From Scybalocola_A sp900557175 (GTDB taxonomy: Bacteria > Bacillota > Clostridia > Lachnospirales > Lachnospiraceae): a DNA stretch of 51,463 nt. The position numbers and the translations under genes were made by a program. The notes under the pieces were generated by a model. That model did no database searches and was not told the origin of the DNA. It was given only the letters and a program-made list of their open reading frames with translations. Positions 33,506 to 43,713 of the stretch are shown here, piece after piece. The stretch lies in assembly GCA_937890745.1 (NCBI GenBank), contig CALADH010000017.1, forward strand, positions 1-51,463, given 5' to 3'. Every line of letters starts with the position of its first letter. Within the stretch, counting starts at the first letter, position 1.

Positions 33506-35927
33506 ATACACTCCTTATTCTAAGGTCTTCTGTGTTTCCTTCTATAATTTCTACAATTTTCTCTCCGCCATTCATATCAAAATAATTATCCGTAAGCACA
33601 AGCGTATCGTCCACATTTGTGATATATACACTCTTAGCATACGAATCCGCCCGAATAATAATTTTATTCTCGCTCACAGTGTACTCCAGCTTAGGATTTT
33701 CATACTTAAAATATTTAGGATACGAAAAAATCACAGTTCCTGAAGATAATTCAACACCGTCCTTAATCGCCCGGTAGCTAACATATTCATTCCAGATATT
33801 GATTTGGGAAACCTGAATTTTCTCCAGCCATTTTGATGAAAGCGCCGGAATTTGAAGTACGCATGAATGTCTCTCCAATACAGATGCTTTTGCATTACGT
33901 ATTTCCCACTCAACTGTTACCATCTCATCATTTAATGTCTCATTCGTTACATTTAGCTTAAATGACTTCTCAAATTCAAAATGCTGACGATTCATATTTG
34001 CATGGTTTGACATCATCCCTGATTCTTCACAACTAATCATTACAGGTGCAAAAAATCGTCTTGCATAATAATGAAGTGCTTTGTATCTTCCACAGTAATC
34101 CACAGATGACCAGGAAATCACCGGCCAACAATCATTAAGCTGCCAATATATCGCCCCCATACACCTGCCCCGATTGCGCCTAAAATGCTCTACGCCATAC
34201 TTAATCGCTTCCGCCTGTAGCAGTTGAGATGCATAGATAAATGTATCAAATTTTGTTGGGTATAAAAACATTTGCTGCATATAGTTCAAAATTTTTCCAT
34301 TAGCGCCATAATTACGCTGGTGTTTTTCCATGACATACGAAAAAGGATTGAAATCCGACGGCTCATCTGTAAATTCTTTAATTGTTTCAAGCGATGGGAA
34401 TGACTGAAAACCAAATTCTGACAAATATCTAAAATAATATTTTCGATATTCTGTAAATGGACTATTTTTATGCCATACATCCCAAAAATGAACATCGCCG
34501 CGATTGGCACTGTTAGGCTCATCAAAGCTGCCGCCTGATGAAGGACTTGCCGGCCAATAGAATGTTTCAGGGTCATATTGACTTAAAATTTTCGGAATAA
34601 TCCTCTCATACATAAATAAATAGTCTCTGATTTCTGTTTCTTTTTTTACCCAGCGATTTCTCTGTGCAACGAACATTTCCATTTCATTATTGCCGCACCA
34701 TAACCCTAACGACGCGTGGTGCCTCAGACGTTTAATATTATCAATAAACTCTTGTGTAATATTTTTCTCAAATTCCGATGTTAATTCATATACAGCGCAC
34801 GCAAACATGAAATCCTGCCATACAATAATTCCATATTCATCGCATAAATCATAAAACCAATCTTCCGGATAATAGCCTCCGCCCCACACTCTGATTGTAT
34901 TGAAATTAGCAAAAAGGCAGTCTTCAATTAGCCTTCTTGTCCTTTGAGGCGAAGTAAATCCCAAAATATGGTCTTCCGGAATATAATCCGCACCCATCGC
35001 AAAAATCTTCACGCCATTAACTTCATGTGCAAACACATTTCCCCACTGGTCTTTTTCTGTACACACCGTAAGTGTTCTTAAACCAATGCGGCGCTTCCAT
35101 GTGTCAACCACTTCGTCCCCAGCCTTTAACTGCACTTCAATTGTATACAGCTTTTGCTGCCCGTATCCATGCGGCCACCACAACTGTGGATTTTCTATGT
35201 TAATACATGTTACTGAATCTGTATATTGTTTTTTTCTTCCGTCGGGGTCTGTAATTTCAATCTCCCATGAGGATGTAATACCGTCTTTTACATCTATATT
35301 CACCTCAAATTTCAATTCGACATAATCTGAAAAATGTTTTTGGCGGATGTAGATATCATTTATTCTTCCCTCAGCTATTCCCATCAAACTGACATTTCTA
35401 AAGATACCGGCATCCGGCAAATGAGCGCCCCAATCCCATCCAAACATACAGTGTGCTTTTCTCATATGGACAAAACCATCAATTGCATCCTCCGAACCTA
35501 ACGTTTGGCATTTTGCAAACGCTTCTTCACAATACCGAAGGGGTGACTCCAAAATGATTTTTAACTCATTTTCCGATTGCTTCAAATAATCCTTTACATC
35601 AAATTCCCACACTCTGTGCATGTTATCCACATGCGCCAATTTTTGACCATTTAAAATAATCTTAGCAGCTGTGTCAATTCCGTCAAAATGCAACAATATT
35701 CTGTTGCACAGAGCCATTTCCTCTGATATATCAAATTTTTTGACGTAAATATAATCTTTTTCCATTAGCTTTAAGGCTGCTTGCTCATTATCCTTCCAAT
35801 ATGGATTTTCCATCAAATGATTATTAAGCAAATCTGTATATACTGTGCCCGGCACTGTCGCTTCATACCATTGTTCCTGTTTGGATTCTTTAAATAGCCA
35901 TTTTCCGTTTAAAATCTGCTTAATCAT
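33492..35927 (-). CDS. Beta-mannosidase, GH2 family
   Basis: Hydrolyses terminal beta-mannosides. The 811-residue protein has the GH2 order of jelly-roll domain, immunoglobulin-like domain and TIM barrel. The acid/base glutamate is Glu415 in LWCGNNEMEMF and the nucleophile Glu504 in YLSEFGFQSFP. FNTIRVWGGGYYPEDWFYDLCDEYGIIVWQDFMFAC is characteristic of beta-mannosidases rather than beta-galactosidases. There is no signal peptide, so it acts on imported substrate in the cytoplasm. It overlaps the GH38 gene by 4 bp. Together the pair could remove alpha- and then beta-linked mannose, as in the core of N-glycans. Confidence 0.9.
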   Translation of the reverse strand: MIKQILNGKWLFKESKQEQWYEATVPGTVYTDLLNNHLMENPYWKDNEQAALKLMEKDYIYVKKFDISEEMALCNRILLHFDGIDTAAKIILNGQKLAHVDNMHRVWEFDVKDYLKQSENELKIILESPLRYCEEAFAKCQTLGSEDAIDGFVHMRKAHCMFGWDWGAHLPDAGIFRNVSLMGIAEGRINDIYIRQKHFSDYVELKFEVNIDVKDGITSSWEIEITDPDGRKKQYTDSVTCINIENPQLWWPHGYGQQKLYTIEVQLKAGDEVVDTWKRRIGLRTLTVCTEKDQWGNVFAHEVNGVKIFAMGADYIPEDHILGFTSPQRTRRLIEDCLFANFNTIRVWGGGYYPEDWFYDLCDEYGIIVWQDFMFACAVYELTSEFEKNITQEFIDNIKRLRHHASLGLWCGNNEMEMFVAQRNRWVKKETEIRDYLFMYERIIPKILSQYDPETFYWPASPSSGGSFDEPNSANRGDVHFWDVWHKNSPFTEYRKYYFRYLSEFGFQSFPSLETIKEFTDEPSDFNPFSYVMEKHQRNYGANGKILNYMQQMFLYPTKFDTFIYASQLLQAEAIKYGVEHFRRNRGRCMGAIYWQLNDCWPVISWSSVDYCGRYKALHYYARRFFAPVMISCEESGMMSNHANMNRQHFEFEKSFKLNVTNETLNDEMVTVEWEIRNAKASVLERHSCVLQIPALSSKWLEKIQVSQINIWNEYVSYRAIKDGVELSSGTVIFSYPKYFKYENPKLEYTVSENKIIIRADSYAKSVYITNVDDTLVLTDNYFDMNGGEKIVEIIEGNTEDLRIRSVYDIR

Positions 35928-38900
35928 TTAGACACCTCAATACTATTTTTACTCCACTGAATTTTTAATGTTTTAATTTCATAAGGCTGAAATTCAATCT
36001 CATAACCATCCTTAAAAGATGCTATTTCACAAATTTCCTCCTCTAGCAAATTACATTCCAAAATCTTATCCACAGGATGTGCGAATGTCATACGTACCTT
36101 TGTTCTCTTATTGTGACTTTCAAATAATCGAATCACCGTATCACCAGACTTCTCTGCTTTCTTTACAACTTCTGCCACAATATTTTTCTCTGAAACACTA
36201 AACATTCTATATTGTTTTGGCAATGTGCCGCCAACAATTGTTTTTACAACAGCTGATGTTTCATTGTTTAAAGCATACGCATATTCTACTGTTGAAGCCT
36301 CTTTCCATTCACCCTTATGCGGATAAATTGCATATGTAAATTGATGAATTTCCCTATCTGCCTCAGGATTTGGAAATACTGCAGATTTTAACATCGTTAA
36401 TCCGACTGTTGTGCCATCGACATTACATCCGTATTTACAGTCATTAATAAAGCTTACACCATAATCACTTTCAGCAACATCTAACCATTTATGTACACAC
36501 ACTTCAAAGCGTGCTTTATCCCATGATGTGTTCTTATGTGTCGGGCGTTTTACATTCCCATACTGAATATCAAAGGTCGCTTCATTTGTATGCACATCTA
36601 GCGGATAAATATTTTTCAGTAAAATTTGACGTTCTTTCCAATCAATTGTATTTTGAATATCAATTCTGTCAATATCATTGTACAAAACAACTTTTTGTAT
36701 AATCGTTGAGTCAAGATAAGTATGCTTTAATGAAATAACACCTCTCACCGGCCCATTTTCTTCTATTGTTATTTCACAATCATCATCAATCACCCATGAT
36801 TTTTCAACATAATAATTATTAATATCCCATGCATCATAATTATGCGGGCGGTCTTCATAAGTCATCAAAACATTTCCTACAGAATCCTTCTTCAATACTT
36901 CCCTTTGATTTGTCTTGTCATAAATACTTGTGAATTGCCCTTTTGAATTTATCTTAATTAAAAAATATCTGTTTTCAATGCAATCTTTTGTCATGATTAT
37001 CCGATTTAACTCTGCATTACAATCTCCCGCTTCAACGGCATATGTCTTATACCCCTTAACAGGCAAACCGTTATCAACAAAAATCAGTTCGTTATTTTCG
37101 TTGCATTGTCCGTACAATGTTCTTTCACCATCAAAAAGCACCGGATTTTCTATAAAATTATTAAACTTTACACTAATCAGCTGATTTACATTCTCAGAAA
37201 TACCCGGATTAAACACAACAATATTTCCCCTATCAGCTGCAATGTTATCGGCAATATGCTTCAAAGCATTTGTCATACACGCATTTCCTATCTCAAAGAC
37301 ATTGGCATATTCTTTATCTGAATCTTCATAAACTTCTTTAATTGATGAACCCGGAAGAATATCATGAAATTGATTTCTAAGAACGATTTCCCAGGCATCA
37401 CAAAGCTGTTTTTCCGGATACTGTCCATTTAAAAGCAAATCATCTAACACAGAATATAACTCACTATTTTCCAGTAAAAATTCTGCTTTTCTGTTAAAAC
37501 GTTTATTTCTTGCCATAGAAGTATATGTTCCTCGGTGATATTCTAAATAAAGCTCACCGACCCATTTAGGCAAATACTTATGATTCTTGACCTTCTCTGA
37601 TAAAAGTTCAAAAAAATCTCCCGCCGTACTCATTACAGCTTTAGGGCACCCTGGAATCCCCTTATTAAGACGTTTATAGTTTTCCAACATTTCTTTTGTA
37701 GGGCCTCCGCCGCCATCACCATATCCGAACGACATAAGAACCTCGCTATTTAGATACTTCTGACTATATCTCTCCCATCCGCCTTTAATCTGGGACGGAT
37801 TTAAGATGCCGTTGTAAGTCGTAAAAAACTCTGTTTCAAAGCCGCCTTCAACAGCCGCTCTTTTATAATCTCGCGAAGGAATAAAATGGGTCAAAACCTC
37901 CGTTCCATCAATCCCCTCCCAAAGAAATGTATCATATGGCATTTTATTTGTTTCATTCCAGCTGATTTTTGTTGTCATAAAATATTCAATGCCACTTTTT
38001 TTCATAATTTGAGGAAGTGCCGCAGAATATCCAAAAACATCTGGAAGCCAAAGAATTTTACTGCGCTTTCCAAATTCGTCTTCAAAAAATCTTTGTCCAA
38101 CCAAAAATTGACGTACTAAAGCTTCTCCCGATGCGATATTACAATCTGCTTCTAAAAACATACCGCCTTCAGGTTCCCATCTTCCTTCTTTTACCATCTT
38201 CTTGAGTTCGTTGTATACCTCCGGTGCATTTTCTTTAACATATTTATATAATTGAGGCTGACTGGACATAAATATATATTCAGGATATTCTTTCATCAAC
38301 TGAAGCACTGTTGAAAAACTTCTGACTGCCTTATCTTTTGTCACAGCTAACGTCCAAAGCCATGCAACATCAATATGTGTATGACCGACACAATAAACCT
38401 TTGCATCCTCATCACCACATTCTTTTTCATAAAAATTAACCGTTAAATATTCCTGAGCTTTTTTCAATGACTGAAAAAATTCTCTTGAATATATTCTTCT
38501 TAAATCCAACAAATTGAGTGACTCGTTCAAATTAGTAATAATCTTTAAATATGCCGGAGAGTCTTTTTCCAACATTCTCATCACTTGATATGGCACTTCA
38601 CAATCGTAGTAGTATTTTTCAATTTCCCGATTTAATACTTTAATTTTGCTTCTAAGTAAGAGGCTGAAGTTTTGGTCTCCGGTAAATGCGGCTAATAAAA
38701 TTCTAAATTTTTCGCCATACTTAGCACATTCCGTAAGAACAACCTCTCTATGATTAACATCCAGCCCCTGTACCATTTTGCCATTTACATATAGGGAAAA
38801 TTGTGGGTTCGTTGCATCCCATTCTCCTTCTTTTCCTGTTGTAATTTCATAGACAACAGTTTTTCCTTCAAACGCTTTAGGAATATCTACATTCGTTTCA

Positions 38901-39106
38901 AACAAATAATATTCCCGATGTCCTCCCCAAATCTGCCTACAATCAAAATCTTCCCATTTTTCTGTTTCTGCCTCAGAAAAATTTTCTATTTTTTCATCTG
39001 TTTTCAGTATCTTATAATGTCTGATTTCTTTTTCATCTTCATACACTAAATCTTTTAAATCTAATATTAACTTACTAATTCGTTCTTTAATAAACTCCAT
39101 TTCCAT
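35924..39106 (-). CDS. Alpha-mannosidase, GH38 family
   Basis: A large (1060-residue) zinc-dependent retaining alpha-mannosidase. Zinc ligands lie in VGHTHIDVAWLWT (His244, Asp246) and the nucleophile is Asp356 in LPDVFGYSAALPQIM. The roughly 230-residue N-terminal extension before the catalytic domain, and the C-terminal beta domains, match bacterial cytoplasmic alpha-mannosidases. No signal peptide is present. GGGG lies upstream of the ATG. It follows the two sugar permeases directly, so the importer probably delivers alpha-mannosylated oligosaccharides to it. Confidence 0.92.
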   Translation of the reverse strand: MEMEFIKERISKLILDLKDLVYEDEKEIRHYKILKTDEKIENFSEAETEKWEDFDCRQIWGGHREYYLFETNVDIPKAFEGKTVVYEITTGKEGEWDATNPQFSLYVNGKMVQGLDVNHREVVLTECAKYGEKFRILLAAFTGDQNFSLLLRSKIKVLNREIEKYYYDCEVPYQVMRMLEKDSPAYLKIITNLNESLNLLDLRRIYSREFFQSLKKAQEYLTVNFYEKECGDEDAKVYCVGHTHIDVAWLWTLAVTKDKAVRSFSTVLQLMKEYPEYIFMSSQPQLYKYVKENAPEVYNELKKMVKEGRWEPEGGMFLEADCNIASGEALVRQFLVGQRFFEDEFGKRSKILWLPDVFGYSAALPQIMKKSGIEYFMTTKISWNETNKMPYDTFLWEGIDGTEVLTHFIPSRDYKRAAVEGGFETEFFTTYNGILNPSQIKGGWERYSQKYLNSEVLMSFGYGDGGGGPTKEMLENYKRLNKGIPGCPKAVMSTAGDFFELLSEKVKNHKYLPKWVGELYLEYHRGTYTSMARNKRFNRKAEFLLENSELYSVLDDLLLNGQYPEKQLCDAWEIVLRNQFHDILPGSSIKEVYEDSDKEYANVFEIGNACMTNALKHIADNIAADRGNIVVFNPGISENVNQLISVKFNNFIENPVLFDGERTLYGQCNENNELIFVDNGLPVKGYKTYAVEAGDCNAELNRIIMTKDCIENRYFLIKINSKGQFTSIYDKTNQREVLKKDSVGNVLMTYEDRPHNYDAWDINNYYVEKSWVIDDDCEITIEENGPVRGVISLKHTYLDSTIIQKVVLYNDIDRIDIQNTIDWKERQILLKNIYPLDVHTNEATFDIQYGNVKRPTHKNTSWDKARFEVCVHKWLDVAESDYGVSFINDCKYGCNVDGTTVGLTMLKSAVFPNPEADREIHQFTYAIYPHKGEWKEASTVEYAYALNNETSAVVKTIVGGTLPKQYRMFSVSEKNIVAEVVKKAEKSGDTVIRLFESHNKRTKVRMTFAHPVDKILECNLLEEEICEIASFKDGYEIEFQPYEIKTLKIQWSKNSIEVSK

Positions 39107-39112
39107 CTGTGA

Positions 39113-39934
39113 TTACCCCTTTGCAGCACCTGACAAATTAAATCCTTTAGACATATATTTTTGTGACAGCATATATAACAATATCGAAGGAAGTGAATAT
39201 AATACCGAATACGCTGCAAGCTGTCCGTACATAATCAATCCATGACTGCCGAAAAATTGATATAATTTTACGGAAGCAGGCATATTTTCCAGAGTATTCA
39301 GCAAAATATATGGTATAAAGAAGTTGCCCCAGCTTCCTGAAAATGTAAAGATGAATACAACACATATTCCCGGAAACATTAACGGTGCAATAATTTTGCG
39401 AATAACCTGAAATGTTGTTGCCCCGTCAACTCTTGCAGCTTCTTCCAACTCAACGGGTATTGTTTTCATAAAATTATGCATCAGCCAAATACCATACGGT
39501 AAAGAGGATGCTGTCAAAAACAGAATAACACCCCCGATGGTATCATAGAGCTTCATGTTTAAAAACATTCGATACACCGGAACAATGACAGCCGTCATCG
39601 GCAATGCTGTCATAAACAAAATGACATATAAAAGTCCCTTTTTAAAACATAACTCATGTCTCGACAGTGGATATGCTGCCAATCCGGCTAAAACAACTAC
39701 AATAAACGACTGGATGACCGAAATAAAAATACCGATTGCAAATCCTCTGATATTTGCATTATCGCTTAATATATCAATATAATTTTTAAAAGTTAAACTT
39801 TCAGGCCATTGCAGTGATTGCCCTGCATTAGGACTTACTGACGCTACAATCACCCATAATAGCGGCAAAAGAAAAATAAGCGCCAAAACAACCAACACTG
39901 CATATTGAATTGTATTTACTCTCCTTGTTTTCAT
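39113..39934 (-). CDS. Carbohydrate ABC transporter permease (MalG/UgpE type)
   Basis: A 273-residue integral membrane protein with six predicted helices and the cytoplasmic EAA loop ELEEAARVDGATTFQVIRKIIAPLM. The C-terminal QKYMSKGFNLSGAAKG is typical of CUT1-class sugar importers. AGGAGAG precedes the ATG. No ATPase is encoded in the island. Such Firmicutes systems commonly share a housekeeping MsmK-like ATPase encoded elsewhere. Confidence 0.93.
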   Translation of the reverse strand: MKTRRVNTIQYAVLVVLALIFLLPLLWVIVASVSPNAGQSLQWPESLTFKNYIDILSDNANIRGFAIGIFISVIQSFIVVVLAGLAAYPLSRHELCFKKGLLYVILFMTALPMTAVIVPVYRMFLNMKLYDTIGGVILFLTASSLPYGIWLMHNFMKTIPVELEEAARVDGATTFQVIRKIIAPLMFPGICVVFIFTFSGSWGNFFIPYILLNTLENMPASVKLYQFFGSHGLIMYGQLAAYSVLYSLPSILLYMLSQKYMSKGFNLSGAAKG

Positions 39935-39946
39935 ATTTCTTCTCTC

Positions 39947-40834
39947 CTACTTCTTTGGATTCAAAAGTTTTGTATACGCAATGCTGCAAACAATGCCTAC
40001 CAATAATATAATCATTGAAATTGCAGTGCCATAACCTAATTGATAACTATTAAATGCCTGCTTATACATATAAATTGGTAATGTTGTCGTAGATGTTCCC
40101 GGACCTCCGCCTGTCATCGCGTAAATCAATCCAAACAATCCTAATGTCGATAAAGTATTTAACATTGTATTTGTCGCAATTGTATCTTTAATACATGGTA
40201 TAATAATTCTAAATAAACACTGTCTTCTATTCGCACCATCAACTCTCGCAGCTTCTTCTATATCACCGGACACACTATCCAGAGCAGATTGAAAATTCAT
40301 CATAGAAAAGGCTGTTCCATGCCACACATTTGCTAAAATAACTGTCAGCATCGGAAATCGATACAACCATTCTATTGGTTCAATATGAAAAATTCCCAAA
40401 ATACTATTTAAAGTACCACCATCACTAAAAAAATTACTGCAGCACATCGCAACTACAATTTCCGGCATAATCCATCCCGCTAAAACAATCGTACCTACAA
40501 TTCTTCTAAACCATGCGGCTTTTTCTCTCATAAAATATGCAAGTATAAAACCCAACACACTTTGCCCTATTAAACATCCTACTAAAAAGATAATTGTATT
40601 CTTAATACTCACAATTGCTGCAGGGTCTTTAAATACCCGAATATAGTTTTCAAAATTAACAAATTTAAAATTTAGTACACCTGAACCTGACAAAGCTAAA
40701 TTTGTAAATGAATAATATATTGTTAATAATATAGGTGTCACAAAAAATATCATTAATACAATGAGTGCCGGCAAAAGCAATACCGATTTTTTCAAATCTC
40801 CTATTAATATTTTAATTTTATTTTTACTGTTCAC
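39947..40834 (-). CDS. Carbohydrate ABC transporter permease (MalF/UgpA type)
   Basis: The partner permease, 295 residues with about six helices and the EAA loop DIEEAARVDGANRRQCLFRIIIPCI. The start codon is GTG at 40834 with GGAG upstream. It lies downstream of the binding-protein gene, separated from it by a strong hairpin that may reduce read-through to the permeases. Confidence 0.93.
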   Translation of the reverse strand: MNSKNKIKILIGDLKKSVLLLPALIVLMIFFVTPILLTIYYSFTNLALSGSGVLNFKFVNFENYIRVFKDPAAIVSIKNTIIFLVGCLIGQSVLGFILAYFMREKAAWFRRIVGTIVLAGWIMPEIVVAMCCSNFFSDGGTLNSILGIFHIEPIEWLYRFPMLTVILANVWHGTAFSMMNFQSALDSVSGDIEEAARVDGANRRQCLFRIIIPCIKDTIATNTMLNTLSTLGLFGLIYAMTGGGPGTSTTTLPIYMYKQAFNSYQLGYGTAISMIILLVGIVCSIAYTKLLNPKK

Positions 40835-40865
40835 ACTTTCATCTCCATACTTCTCTAAACAAATA

Positions 40866-40896
40866 GGGGCATTTGCTTTTTTTCAACAAATGCCCC
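40866..40896 (-). terminator. Hairpin between binding-protein and permease genes (partial terminator)
   Basis: A perfect 10-bp stem GGGGCATTTG/CAAATGCCCC (40887-40896 with 40866-40875), followed on the minus strand by TATTTGTTTA. It lies just after the solute-binding protein stop. Such hairpins often stabilise the upstream mRNA and let the binding protein outnumber the membrane subunits. Confidence 0.7.
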
Positions 40897-40903
40897 TGTC
40901 TCA

Positions 40904-42304
40904 TTATTTCTCTACCACATTTTCACTTCCAACAATTCTCTCTACATCAACTGCATATTGAGCCATTGCTTCTTCAGGCTTTGTTCCTGAGACTACTGAC
41001 TCAACCATTGACTGGATACATGTCGAAACAGAAGGATATTTTTCATTTAATGGTCTGAAATTTGTTCCATTGAGCATATCAGCTGCCTCTGCCATAAATG
41101 GTAAATCTGTGTATTCGCTTCTCTCAGCAGTATCTGTTCTTGTTGTAATACAATTCATTCTGACAAGAGCTTTTGTATAAACTTCCTCGCTCATCATATG
41201 CTTAATAAAATCAAATGTCGCATCCTTTGCATCAGACTTTGAAGGAATTGCCCATCCCCAACCACCGGACATAGTTACTGTTCCGGGTTCATCACCATTC
41301 TGGGTAGGCATTGCTGCAAATCCTAAAGTGTCAACATACTCCGGCCAAGGAACCGGACCTGATTCATTATAAAACATTGGAAGCCAGTTGCCATCAATCA
41401 GAATACCAAGTTTACCCTGAGGCATATATTTCTGAGACGCTGTAACCCCGGCCTGTCCATTAAGAACCTTGGATAATGAAGGTCCATACCCATTGGAATA
41501 AATATCACTCAAAAATCCAAGTGTATCTAAAATTCCTTTACTCTTGACAACCCATTTTCCATTCTCATCAAGAAGTTTTTCTCCTGTACCATTATACAAC
41601 ATCTGATATGTTTCCATTGATGTTGCCTCTCCTGTAGCAACACCTGAATTACACCAAAACGGAACAACATCAGGAACATTTTCTTTAATTGCCTTGCATG
41701 CATCTAAAATGTCATTCCAAGTTTTAGGCTGCCATTCTTCCGGAAGACCCGCCTTTTTAAAAATTTCTTTATTGTACCATAAGCCTCTTACATCCGTATT
41801 ATACGGAATCGCATATACTTTTCCATCCGGCGCTGTACATCCGGCCTTCAATTTTTCATAATAAGAACCATTGTTCCAATCTTCATAATCAGCCAAATAC
41901 TCATCCAGCGGTTCTAAAAATCCTGCATTCACGTCAGTTCCAAGTTGGAACGTATCCTCTGCAATCAAATCCGGTGCCGTATCTTCAGATTGTAAGGACA
42001 AGGCTACTTTTGCAAAATAATCACCGGCAGAAACCGTTAATGGTGCCAGTTTAAGCTCAACCTCATCCTTTTTAGGATAAGACTCATAAGCTTCTGTCAG
42101 CCACATATACAATACATTTTTCTCCAATTGTCCGTCATCTCTAAATGTTACTGTAATTGTAGTTTTTTCTGTTGTCTCCCCGCTCTGTCCGCTCGACTCA
42201 CTCACAGTCTGTTCTTTAGGTTCATCACCCTTGCCGCATGCTGCCACTGAAAAGGTCATCGCTGCTGCCAAAAAGCATGTCATCCATTTTTTCATTTTTT
42301 TCAT
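40904..42304 (-). CDS. Sugar ABC transporter substrate-binding lipoprotein (family 1)
   Basis: The extracellular receptor of the importer. It has an N-terminal signal MKKMKKWMTCFLAAAMTFSV followed by the lipobox Cys in VAACGKGDEP, then a serine/glutamate-rich linker. A full family 1 binding-protein body follows, with KVYAIPYNTDVRGLWYNKEIF and TVTMSGGWGWAIPSKS. The start is ATG 42304, with AGGAGGAG upstream. Length is 466 residues. Its own promoter lies between it and the terminator of the regulatory genes. Oligosaccharide specificity is inferred from the mannosidases downstream. Confidence 0.92.
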   Translation of the reverse strand: MKKMKKWMTCFLAAAMTFSVAACGKGDEPKEQTVSESSGQSGETTEKTTITVTFRDDGQLEKNVLYMWLTEAYESYPKKDEVELKLAPLTVSAGDYFAKVALSLQSEDTAPDLIAEDTFQLGTDVNAGFLEPLDEYLADYEDWNNGSYYEKLKAGCTAPDGKVYAIPYNTDVRGLWYNKEIFKKAGLPEEWQPKTWNDILDACKAIKENVPDVVPFWCNSGVATGEATSMETYQMLYNGTGEKLLDENGKWVVKSKGILDTLGFLSDIYSNGYGPSLSKVLNGQAGVTASQKYMPQGKLGILIDGNWLPMFYNESGPVPWPEYVDTLGFAAMPTQNGDEPGTVTMSGGWGWAIPSKSDAKDATFDFIKHMMSEEVYTKALVRMNCITTRTDTAERSEYTDLPFMAEAADMLNGTNFRPLNEKYPSVSTCIQSMVESVVSGTKPEEAMAQYAVDVERIVGSENVVEK

Positions 42305-42371
42305 TGTACTTTCTCCTCCTTTTTGATAATACAATCATATCAGCTTTTGTATTATGTCCATATTCTATTTT

Positions 42372-42400
42372 CTTATAAAAGTAGTACAAATTTGATACAA
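42372..42400 (-). promoter_or_regulatory. Promoter of the ABC transporter-mannosidase operon
   Basis: TTGTAT (42395-42400), a 17-base spacer and TATAAG (42372-42377) on the minus strand. The spacer contains an 8-bp palindrome CAAATTTG next to the -35 box. Given the AraC-type response regulator encoded just upstream, this is the natural target region for it. Regulation is inferred. Confidence 0.6.
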
Positions 42401-42426
42401 GACTTTATTTTCCCCCGATATCTTTT

Positions 42427-42467
42427 CTTAAAAAATAGCGAAGCCGGCCACAGCCGTTTCGCTATTT
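42427..42467 (-). terminator. Rho-independent terminator after the regulatory triplet
   Basis: A 10-bp stem AAATAGCGAA/TTCGCTATTT (42458-42467 with 42433-42442) with a GC-rich loop, followed by TTTTAAG on the minus strand. It begins five bases after the stop of the anchored binding protein and separates the regulatory genes from the transporter operon. Confidence 0.85.
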
Positions 42468-42471
42468 TTAA

Positions 42472-43713
42472 TTATTGTTCAATAATTGCTGTTCTTATTT
42501 TGTCTGAAAGGTTGTTGGCACTTTTTTTCACCGAAACCTCCTCATTACTAATCAAGATATTATAAACCTCATCCCAAACAGCCTCCGATATTCTCGGCCA
42601 TGAGCTAAACGAGTTTAAACACACAGCATAATTTAACATCTGTACTTTTAAATCATCTTCAAGTAAATTCCCATGGTACTTACCCGACTTTACTACCGGC
42701 AGCGTCTGAAATTCTTTGCAAATTGTATCTAAATTTTCCTCTTTCAACATAAAATCCATAAGTTTTACGGTCGCGTTATACTTTTCTTTTGAGCATATGC
42801 ACAACGTCTCGCCATGATAAATAAAAGCCTTTTTCCTATCGTATGGAATTTCCTTAATATTATATGGAAAATGCCCTGTTTTTTCTAAAACAGACGTCAT
42901 ACTTAGAGTATTAATCATCATAAAAACTCTCCCGTCCGAAAATGCCCTTGTCAAATCATGCTTATTCCAATTAATAATATTCGGTGATATAAGTTCTCTC
43001 TCTTTAATATCCACAAGCATATCAAGAACATGCATTCCATAGTCGCTATTTGTCTCTCTAATGCTTGCCCCCGTCGTTGCCAGCCAATGTAAATAAAGTA
43101 TCGTCAAATCCTCAGCTTCTTTTGCCGCAAATCCAAAATAAGAGCTTCCCAAATTACTAATCTTTTGTACATTCTTCTCATAGTCCTCCCATGTTTCAGG
43201 TATTTTTAAACTTAATTTATCCATTAAAAACGAATTATAATACAAGACATACGGGTCTGAGGTAAACGGAATACTATAATACTTTCCATCGCTCATATTA
43301 TTACTCCATATATTATCATAGAAACGCTCTTTAACCTCCGTTGTTACATAACCGGAAATATCCTGCAAAATATTTAAATCTATAAGGCTAGGAATTAATA
43401 CGCTGTTACATATAATCATATCAACCTTAGATTTTCCATCCTTTCCCTCTCCGGCAAATATAACGTTTTTTAGTTCTTCCTCCGACATAAAGATAATTTC
43501 CGCCTCTACTTCTGCTTCCGCGTTATATGTTTCAATAAGCTTTTTTATCGTTTTTTGCTGATTAATCTGCTCATATGTTGCGACAACCTTTATTTTTTCT
43601 TCCGGACTTTTTATCGTTTGATTTTCAACATGCACAGATTCTCTAAACCAGACAGACGCCAAAATCAAGACAATAATTCCCAAAAGTGCATACAAATACT
43701 TCTCTATTTTCAT
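42472..43713 (-). CDS. Membrane-anchored solute-binding protein, probable co-sensor
   Basis: A 413-residue family 1 binding-protein fold. It has a single N-terminal hydrophobic helix (about residues 6-23) but no lipobox and no obvious cleavage site, so it is probably tethered as a membrane-anchored protein. Binding-protein features include KYYSIPFTSDPYVLYYNSFLMD and MMINTLSMTSV. Its start overlaps the response-regulator stop (ATGA), so it is co-translated with the two-component system rather than with the transporter. Three-component systems of this layout (binding protein, LytS/YesM kinase, YesN regulator) are known for sugars in Clostridia. It is likely to present a ligand to the kinase. 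Confidence 0.8.
   Translation of the reverse strand: MKIEKYLYALLGIIVLILASVWFRESVHVENQTIKSPEEKIKVVATYEQINQQKTIKKLIETYNAEAEVEAEIIFMSEEELKNVIFAGEGKDGKSKVDMIICNSVLIPSLIDLNILQDISGYVTTEVKERFYDNIWSNNMSDGKYYSIPFTSDPYVLYYNSFLMDKLSLKIPETWEDYEKNVQKISNLGSSYFGFAAKEAEDLTILYLHWLATTGASIRETNSDYGMHVLDMLVDIKERELISPNIINWNKHDLTRAFSDGRVFMMINTLSMTSVLEKTGHFPYNIKEIPYDRKKAFIYHGETLCICSKEKYNATVKLMDFMLKEENLDTICKEFQTLPVVKSGKYHGNLLEDDLKVQMLNYAVCLNSFSSWPRISEAVWDEVYNILISNEEVSVKKSANNLSDKIRTAIIEQ

Noticed and set aside
39113..40834. A complete ABC importer in the island
   Set aside because: No ATPase gene is present among 31,875-51,398; the system probably uses a shared ATPase encoded elsewhere.
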